A DNA stretch of 64,000 nt from Nyssa sinensis (Eukaryota > Streptophyta > Magnoliopsida > Cornales > Nyssaceae). The first letter of the stretch is position 1. Each line of letters opens with the position of its first letter. A program made the translations under genes and the position numbers. Below the pieces are notes generated by a model. That model saw only the letters and a list, made by a program, of their open reading frames with translations. It was not told where the DNA came from and searched no databases. The DNA lies in assembly GCA_008638375.1 (NCBI GenBank), contig CM018035.1:671501-735500 (forward strand), written 5' to 3'. Positions 56,993 to 64,000 of this stretch are shown piece by piece.

Positions 56993-59350
56993 GATTTATT
57001 TGCAGTTTTATGATTTTGAATTGAGCCCTTTCTGAGGAAGCTATATGTGCTTATTACATCAAGTGCTGAAGGGAATATAGTGCTTAAAAAAATAGATAGG
57101 ACCTCATGAAGTCAGGTGTTTCAGTCAAGAAATAGTGCAGCTCAATCGAGTCCACGGACTGTAAATTGGCAGAGATCGTTGTATTTCATGGTTACTCTTA
57201 TGGGTCCCCTCATTTAAATGTAATGGATACGTAATGTAGATTATTGGTTGATGGATAATTTTCTAATGACCATTTTGTACTCTCTTTTTTTTTTTTTATA
57301 AGAAAAAGATTTTTACCGATGAGCTCAGCCTTTGGATGGATGTATGAAAATTGTAATATTTTGGAAGAGACTATTTGTATTCAATTTCCTGAGGTCATTT
57401 CATTGCTCAAGTTTTGAGGCATGATATGCCTGGCTGAAAATGCTATTTGTTGGATGTGGCTTTCATTCTTTTTATATACAAAACTCTGCAAGTGATTCCA
57501 TTGAAGTTTCTCAAGACTGATCATTATTCATTCTCCAACTTTAAACCTTTATGTTGAGCATATTGTATCTTTTTTATATCGGCGAATGCTGCATAAAGAC
57601 TAATATTTCATTGCAATATTTGAATGCATTGGTGATGAAAGTTAGACGTGTTTAAGCTGGCGAAAGTTCAATTTATAGAATTGGAATTGGCCTTAAATGA
57701 TAATTAAAATAGAAAGCTCGTAGCAAGACCATGAGGTGAGGATACCAAAATTAATATTTTCTTTATTATTTTTCAAGAGATTACACTATCTTTCAGAACG
57801 GAGTCGTAACTTGTCGTGGGACAAAAAAATATCCTTGTGACAAACGCTTCCTTTGTGTTTGCAGTTGCACCTATGATCCATAGAACTTAGGGGTGTTAAT
57901 TTTTAATACGACAACACGACTCGAACACGATATGAAATTAAGGGGTTTGGGTTTAGCATAAATGTGTTTGGGTCATAAACGGATTGACACGTATAACACG
58001 ATTAATAAACAGGTCGGGTTTGAGTTTTACGAGTGCCAACCTGTTTAACACGACTTAACACGTTTAATTATAAAATATATCATGAGTTAAAGTAATTCAT
58101 CTCACATCAAATACTTATCAAGGTTTTGAAATTTTTTATTTATAAAAGAGGTTTCTATTTTGATTTGGTTTATATCCAAAATTACTAAACTTAAAAATTA
58201 TCTTAACATATTAAAAGATAGGTAAATTTTTTTATTTAAAAAATAAAAAAAATAAAATAAACGGGTTAAGTGGGTCGACACGTATAACCTGTTTAATAAA
58301 TAGGTTGGATTTGGGTTTTGAAACTTGACACGATTAGTTAATAGTATCGGGTTAGGGTTCACACATATTTTTGAATATGTATGCCTTGACACGACCCTGA
58401 ACACAACACGATAACACGAATTGACATCCCTAATAGAACCTTATGCTAACCTGATCTATTAAGAAAATGTGATGTCGATGAATCTCTTCTCTCTCTTAAA
58501 ACACAGACAAGTGGATTTCATATGTATTTAATATATATATATATATATATATATTATTATGTATAACACCACTCAATTCATTAATAATAATAGAATTAGG
58601 ATTTGAATTAAACAAATCTTTTCTTTGATTCGTTTAGAATTAAACTTGTAAGATAGTTAGATATTTAATTTGATAATTTGATTCAATCCGTTTAAACTAT
58701 TTTCACTAATTTAAATACCGTAAAAATTTCATACTTTACTCCCACGAAAATTTAAGCAATGAAATTGGATTTGTTTAAAATCAACAAATAATTTTTTTTT
58801 TTTTATCATTTGTCAACTTTCATATTCTAAACTAAAAGGATAAAACTCATTATTAGTAAAAAAAAATTAAACCAACTTAAATCATTACGTAACAGAAAAA
58901 GAAAAGAAATCAAGTAAGTTGTCCTTAGATGAACTTTTTTAATTTACTTCTCCTAACTTAATTTAATAAAATATTATATTTTTACTATTTTGAACATGAA
59001 TATTTGTCACTCCTAAACTTCATGTTAATAAGAACCGACTGAGATGGACACAATGACCACTAACACAGGTATATTTTTTGAGCTGAACTTCTGCCATTTT
59101 TAAACAACTTCAACCTGGCCCCGCCGAGAGGCCTAACATTTCTTCATAAGCAACTACTGTACTTCCATTTTTTGAGTTTTGAGACCAGATCCGAGAGAGG
59201 GTGGAGAGGCTCTGGAGGAGGGATATGCTGCTGTTGCCGTACAAAAGGAGAATCTTTTTCAAACACTCTCTCTCCAGACCTTCCAATTAATTTGATAATT
59301 TCAGAAGCCTAAACCCTTGCTGTCATCGCAAAACCCTGATCCCTAATTTC
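56993..59350. other. Intergenic region downstream of the mannosidase gene
   Basis: The first several hundred bases should be the mannosidase 3' UTR. A hAT-like MITE fills 57880-58440 and an (AT)n tract lies at about 58531-58552. The last 300 bases, CT-rich with GAGAGAGGGTGGAGAGG, are the likely promoter and leader of the next gene. No gene is supported. Confidence 0.55.
57880..58440. mobile_element. hAT-like MITE with 8-bp target duplication
   Basis: The element at 57888-58432 (545 bp) has inverted ends TAGGGGTGTTAATTT and TAGGGATGTCAATTC. Its 8-bp flanks ATAGAACT and ATAGAACC agree at seven positions. Inside are repeated words such as AACACGA, GACACG and CGGGTT. The TAGGG terminus and 8-bp duplication fit hAT. 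There is no coding capacity. Confidence 0.72.
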
Positions 59351-59398
59351 ATGCTCTCTTCTTCTTCTTCGCGTTTCATGGGAATGCTTTCAACATAG
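59351..59398 (+). CDS. Upstream ORF in the leader of the MTPC4-like gene
   Basis: An ATG at 59351 opens MLSSSSSRFMGMLST and stops at a TAG at 59396-59398, 43 bases before the chosen main start at 59442. If transcribed it would be met first by scanning ribosomes and could lower translation. Whether it is within the mRNA is not known. Confidence 0.35.
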   Translation: MLSSSSSRFMGMLST

Positions 59399-59441
59399 CA
59401 TGCAGCGGAATAAGATAATCATTAGCCCTTTCCTTGTTTTG

Positions 59442-59878
59442 ATGCGAACGTCTCGCTTCCTCAGTCGCCTTCGGGACTACTCCGCTTTCACCTCTCATTC
59501 TCTGCCCACAACCCTCCCACGTTGCTCTACTCTCTCTGATATTTACCCAACATTAGATTCATCGGAGCCAAACAGGGTCGCTGATCATCGGAGGCTTCAG
59601 TTCCATTCTCATACTCGATTCAGTGGAGGCCTAGGTTTTTTTACTTCTCCAATCGCATTGCGAGGTTTTGTCCCAGTGAATTGTTCGCAAAGAGTCATTT
59701 CACTAGCTACGACTTCATTAGATTCCAATCATCAGTACTACTTCCACCGCAGTAAGTTATTTGGTTAGACAACACGTCTATTTATGCACAAAAATTGACT
59801 AAATTTGAGTTTGTTGTGCTTTGCAGATTTTTTCACTAGAGCAAAAGAAATAAAGAAGATAGAAATCGATGATCACAG
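59442..59878 (+). CDS. First two exons of a gene for an organelle-targeted protein, possibly cation-efflux protein MTPC4 (runs off right edge)
   Basis: Exon 1 is 59442-59751 and exon 2 is 59827-59878; the phase-1 junction reads HRN FFTRAKEIKKIEIDDHR. The N-terminus MRTSRFLSRLRDYSAFTSHS is Arg/Ser-rich with few acids, like a mitochondrial presequence. An in-frame ATG at 59400 would add 14 residues. I think of MTPC4 (At1g51610, cation diffusion facilitator) because its leader ends in a similar HRNFSHRAK stretch before the transporter domain. It also neighbours ZML2 and MNS1 in Arabidopsis. No transporter domain is in the window; the next exon was not found before base 64000, so the following intron exceeds 4.1 kb or the gene is broken. 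The gene model is fair; the name is a guess supported by position. Confidence 0.45.
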
Positions 59879-60604
59879 GTAAGAGTGCTTTTGCCTTTTT
59901 TAGGATTGGTCTTTTGTCTTTATTATTGTACGTTATGATGCAAGGGTTTGTCAGTATAAGTTTGCTGCTCTGATGAATTTACTTTGCTTATAGAATAAAT
60001 ATCATACTGGTTTTAGGTCAAAAAGCGTTGAAACTATATGATATGTTTCCATCTGGTTCAACTTCAGCAGGTTGAACTTTATTTTACTATTGGTACTCTT
60101 CAATGCCATCGAATTGTTTTGATGCCTAAAAAAAGTGGATGTTTATGGGTATTAGGGTTTGTTTTATAAGATTCTTCCAAGTAAATTAGATAAGGAAAAG
60201 AAAGAAAGGAAATGGTTGTAAGATATCCTCTTAGTTTTTATATTTTCACATCCATTGTATATGTTGACATAGATAAATGTACTGTATACTGTATAGACAT
60301 ATATACACACACATATACTGATATATTTATATACACACTTATCAAAAAAAATATACATATAAATATATATGTATATGTTTACATAGACAAATAACTTGAA
60401 AAATTATTTTGAATGAATAGACAGAATGCGCTTTTTAACGTTGATAAATTTGTTGTAGTTGGGTGTTATGCTTACAAAATAGCATAAAAACTTGCAATTA
60501 TACATTTGAATGTCATCTTACCACAGATTAAATCTTGTTACCATTTGACACTTGTGGACAATTTTTTGGTGTGGAGGTGGGGGAGACCACTTCGAATTAT
60601 TATG

Positions 60605-60678
60605 ATGCTTATATTACTATCCTATAAAAAAAATGTTTAATGCTTATATTACTATCCTATAAAAAAAATGTTTAAATA
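60605..60678. repeat. Two-copy 37-bp tandem repeat
   Basis: TGCTTATATTACTATCCTAT, an A-run and TGTTTAA occur twice in a row without visible change. Confidence 0.85.
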
Positions 60679-61029
60679 AGTGCAAAGCTTAGGTGAAGTT
60701 TGGTAACTTAAAGAAAAAAACATAAACAAATTTTTGTTTTGTTTCTATTTAAAATTAGACATAAACAGAAATAGAAACAAATCCCTAGGGTCTAGTAAGG
60801 CCGTGAGGATAAAGGACTATATCTCCAAGAGGTCCCTAATTCGAGCCATATTAAAGACTTGGGAGTTGGGTCCAATATCTAGAGTTTGTTCTATCAACCA
60901 TGCACCCAGAGTACTCCGTTATAAAATAAAATAACAGAAACATGTTTACTAAATATTGCATAGTGCAAAAAAGCAAACTAAACTGAAAAAATAAACATGT
61001 TTAGGCTAATATCTTCTTCTTCTTCTTCT

Positions 61030-62150
61030 TAGCTATCTAAGCCATCTATATCCTTTGGTGGAAGGAAGCTTGCCTTCTAAAGATTTGAAGCTTTTCAATC
61101 AAGTTCTCTTGGGAAAGTGGATGTGGCAGTTCACAGTTGATGATAATGTTTTATGGAGGGAGGTGGTATCTACCAAGTATGTTTGTGAGGATGGGGGTTG
61201 GTGTTCGAAAGAGGTGATGAAGGCTATTAGAAAGGGGAGGGATGGGTTCTTCTAGTTTGTTCGTTTTGATATTGGGGAGGGGTTAAGGGTGAAATTTTGG
61301 ATAGATCCCTGGTGTTGTGACGGGGGGTTAATGGAGAGATTCCTCAATCTTTATAGCATAGTCACAAAGTACCAAATTGTGCGACCACTGTGGTTGGAAA
61401 TGTGGTATGAAGCCAGGGGGAGGAGCTTGTAACTCTTTTGAGTATGTTTGGGTTGAGTGCGGGGAGGGATGACATGGACGGTGAATAGTATAGCAAGAAG
61501 TTCACCATTTAATTTTTTTATAGGAAGTTGTTGGGTGGGCATGAGAAGTTTTTCCCGTGGAAGTTGATTTGTAGGTCTAGGGTCCCGATTTAGGTTGCAT
61601 TTTTTGCCTAATATGTGGCTTGGAGACCTATTCTAATAGCGGATTATTTTCAAACTAGGGGCTTTCAGCCTCCAAGTCAGTGATGCATGCATAAAGAGGA
61701 GGAGAAGATGGTTGATCGTCACCTTATCCTTTGCAAGATGGCTAGGGATGCTTGGAATTTGATTCTCTCTTTGTTTGGATGTAATTGGGTGATGCCAGTC
61801 TCTATTAGGAATGTCCTTTTGGCCTAGAGGTGTAGTCGGATAAAAAAGTAGTTGAGGATTGCTTGGAGGATGGTTGCGTTATGTCTTATTTGGTGCTTAT
61901 GGCGAGAGAGAAATATGAGGACTTTTGAAGGGATTGATCTACCTTCTTGGTGCTTCAAAGAAACTTTTTTACGATTTCTTTTCTTTTGGGTTAAAAAAGA
62001 ATACCTTATGTATTTAGATACATTTATAGCATTTTTAGGGGATCTTAGACTTTAATTTTTGTAATCAATCCAATTTTTTTTTATAATTATGAGTTCGCCA
62101 CCCTCGAGCGTCTTGTTAATAGAATGGAATATACTTTACTAATAAGAAAA
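61030..62150 (+). mobile_element. 5'-truncated L1-type LINE fragment
   Basis: Frame 61055-61255 reads SKDLKLFNQVLLGKWMWQFT, then WREVVSTKYVCEDGGWCSKE. Frame 61852-62055 reads ALCLIWCLWRERNMRTFEGI, then FLFFWVKKEYL. These are the zf-RVT neighbourhood and C-terminus of a plant LINE protein, with breaks between them. The 3' end has AATGGAATATACTTTACTAA and an A-rich tail near 62150. Confidence 0.75.
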
Positions 62151-62388
62151 ATATGAGATCTATGTGTTCACACACAACGACAATAGTTCCAATTCCAATA
62201 TACATCGAGAATTTATTCAATTCTAGGTCAATGAGTGACATCCTTAAAATTTCATAATGAATTGAGATGTTATTGTACTCCCTGGCATTGGATGACAAGT
62301 GGTTTAGACATCATATCACCTTCGATCTCAACATCACAAATATCACGTACATGTTAGTTAAATACATATCATAAATTGTGTTTTATTT

Positions 62389-62503
62389 TTTTGATAGGTA
62401 AATCATACACAGACACTTACTTTACCCTTTAAGGGGAGTTGAACCTTTGACCTCCCATATGGGGAGATGGAGGAAACACCAACCAAGCTAGAGCTTGTTG
62501 GTT
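62389..62503 (-). mobile_element. tRNA-derived SINE, minus strand
   Basis: On the minus strand the element starts ACCAACAAGCTCTAGCTTGG. It has an A box TAGCTTGGTTGG (62490-62479) and a B box GGTTCAACTCC (62445-62435), about 34 bases apart. It ends with GATTTACCTATCAAAAAAAT. Its flanks share an imperfect TCATAAATT/TCATAATTT repeat. It is the longer sister of the copy at 55089-55166. Confidence 0.65.
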
Positions 62504-63348
62504 CATAATTTATATATATTATTTCATATTACCTCATAAGTCTTATTTCACATGATAGGAAAGGTGGCGCTGAGAATTATTAGTTTAATTATGACATTTC
62601 TTAAGTATAGCTAGATAAAGAAGGCACTTTACAATATTTTCCTAGCTGCATATTACATGCCAAATAGGAGCATGCTTATGAAAATTCAGCAAAATATCAT
62701 GCTCTTGAGGAACAATAATTTACTGATTTATGGACCTTTTTTCTTCCCTTATCAGATTTATGGACTCTCACCTTTACGAACAAAAGTAGATGAGAAAAAT
62801 GCCTTGCAAGAAAATCGTGTTCATGAAGTGATTGTTTTCAGCAATAACTATCAAATTAGCGCCTTCTTGATATTGATAAATTAATTGGGAACCAAAAATC
62901 CCTCCAAACAATAGAACAATATATCAAGGAGGCATATTCATATTAGCATATTCTCCTCTTCTCAATACTGAAACTGCTCCCTGCAGGTGCTGTGCTTGAT
63001 AAAATCCTCAAGAACATTCCGTAGCTGATAAGCAACAAATTGTGTCTCATATTTTATAAATCATCGTAGTATACTGCGTCATAAATATTCATATAAAGGT
63101 TGCTAGATAACCGTGCACAAAATGAAATTTTAAAATACAGACAAAAGGGATAAAATTCTGAAGCTTCTACTTGAACTGGTCATTCCACTTTGAACAAAAG
63201 CTTTGTTTGCCCAGCAGCAGAGCATCAACCTACACAAGAACAGTATAAACATACAAAACACAAACTCGACATCTATGCTTGTCTAATACATTTGCCGATT
63301 ACACTGACAAATTCGAGACTTGGGAATTTATGCAAAAAAATCCTTACC

Positions 63349-63384
<36 letters not shown>

Positions 63385-63505
63385 CTAAATCTAAAGGGAG
63401 AGAGACACCTGCAAGGAGAGGTCTCAAATATAAGATCATTGTGGTGATGGTCAGCCACTCGTGGGGTTTTGTGGGGGTGGGGGCGCAAGAGAGAGAGAGT
63501 GGGGA

Positions 63506-63758
63506 GTTACCGCAGGTTGATGGCAGAGGTTGGTGATGCTGCTGATATGTTTTGTGGGGGCGGTGGCTACGGCGCTGTAAATGAGAGAGAAGAAGTGAGC
63601 TGAGTTGGAAATTAGGGTTAAGAGAGTGGAGAGTTACCACAGGTTGATGGCAGAGGTTGCTGATACTGCCGATATGGTTCGTAGGGGCGGAGGTTGACGG
63701 CGCTGTGAATGAGAGAGATGAAGTGAGCTGAGTTGGAAATTAGGGTTAAGAGAGGGGG
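63506..63758. repeat. 127-bp tandem duplication carrying telo-box motifs
   Basis: Copies start at 63506 and 63633. Both contain CAGGTTGATGGCAGAGGTTG, GGCGCTGT-AATGAGAGAGA and GTGAGCTGAGTTGGAAATTA followed by GGGTTAAGAG. On the minus strand each has AACCCTAA (telo box) and CT-rich sequence, like a plant promoter or leader. A possible minus-strand exon downstream (63229-63167, VDALLLGKQSFCSKWNDQFK then stop, after a TGTGTAG acceptor) would fit a gene starting here, but no start codon connects in frame. Confidence 0.5.
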
Positions 63759-63770
63759 GGGGGGGGGGGG
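63754..63770. repeat. Poly-G run of about 17 bases
   Basis: The G tract directly follows the second copy of the 127-bp duplication. Confidence 0.8.
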
Positions 63771-64000
63771 AAGCGGTTTTACTGCCTATAGGACTTGATG
63801 GTTAGACCTCATTAAACAGGGGCTTGTGTGCATCTTTTGATTTTGTCTAAATAGAAAGTCAAAACACCTTTTTTAAAGTTTCGAGAATCAGCCAAGGACT
63901 GAAAACATTTCTTACCGGGAAACAAAAAACAAAATGACCACGGTTGCTGTTTTGTTTTTCAATTTTTTGGGAACAAAAAAAAAAAAAAAGGAAAACAAAA

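Larger units (their letters stand above)
59879..64000. other. Probable large intron of the MTPC4-like gene, with repeats
   Basis: It begins at the GTAAGAG donor. It holds a 37-bp tandem repeat at about 60605-60678, a LINE fragment at 61030-62150, a SINE at 62389-62503 and a tandem duplication with telo-box motifs at 63506-63758. Searching by eye for the first membrane segment of a cation-efflux protein found nothing. Confidence 0.45.

Noticed and set aside
60780..60860. Possible tRNA or SINE remnant around GAGGTCCCTAATTCGAGCC
   Set aside because: The B-box-like word is weak, no A box or acceptor stem pairs with it, so it was not called.
63344..63640. 98-residue minus-strand open frame ending in [11 protein letters not shown]
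   Set aside because: It is mostly a translation of CT repeats and the duplicated unit; no recognisable domain, and it does not join in frame to the candidate exon at 63229.

Overview
This is a stretch of plant nuclear DNA, from a eudicot and probably a woody one. It is AT-rich, its genes are split by GT-AG introns (some several kb long and filled with LINE, SINE and hAT-like insertions), and its protein families are plant-type. I could not identify the species.

Six genes can be supported. From left to right they are: (1) a minus-strand pyridoxamine-5'-phosphate-oxidase-like (split-barrel FMN-binding) protein whose 3' part lies beyond the left edge; (2) a plus-strand GT14 glycosyltransferase of the GlcAT14 type, with four exons and a reading-frame break at its N-terminus; (3) an intronless minus-strand BBX32-like single-B-box protein; (4) a plus-strand TIFY-CCT-GATA transcription factor of the ZML/GATA24/GATA28 type, with one base too many at an exon/intron junction; (5) a plus-strand class I alpha-1,2-mannosidase of the MNS1/MNS2 type, with 14 exons over 22 kb and an intact frame; (6) the 5' end of a plus-strand gene that may be the cation-efflux protein MTPC4 and that runs off the right edge.

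From memory, the same set of neighbours occurs in Arabidopsis, split between two duplicated blocks: PNPO-like, MNS1, ZML2 and MTPC4 around At1g51560-At1g51610, and PNPO-like, BBX32, MNS2 and ZML1 around At3g21140-At3g21175. The window therefore looks like a conserved ancestral block carrying both sets. The genes do not form a pathway: two concern Golgi glycosylation, two are transcriptional regulators, one is a possible organellar flavoprotein and one a possible metal transporter.

Between the BBX and GATA genes lies a three-level nest of mobile elements (15081-22147). A hAT-like element with an 8-bp target duplication contains an LTR-type element with a 5-bp duplication, and that contains another LTR-type element with its own 5-bp duplication. 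Two further hAT-like MITEs, several 5'-truncated L1-type LINEs in both orientations, two copies of one tRNA-derived SINE family and several short tandem duplications account for most of the remaining non-genic DNA. I saw no CRISPR, operon or bacterial-style system, and no convincing tRNA or rRNA gene.
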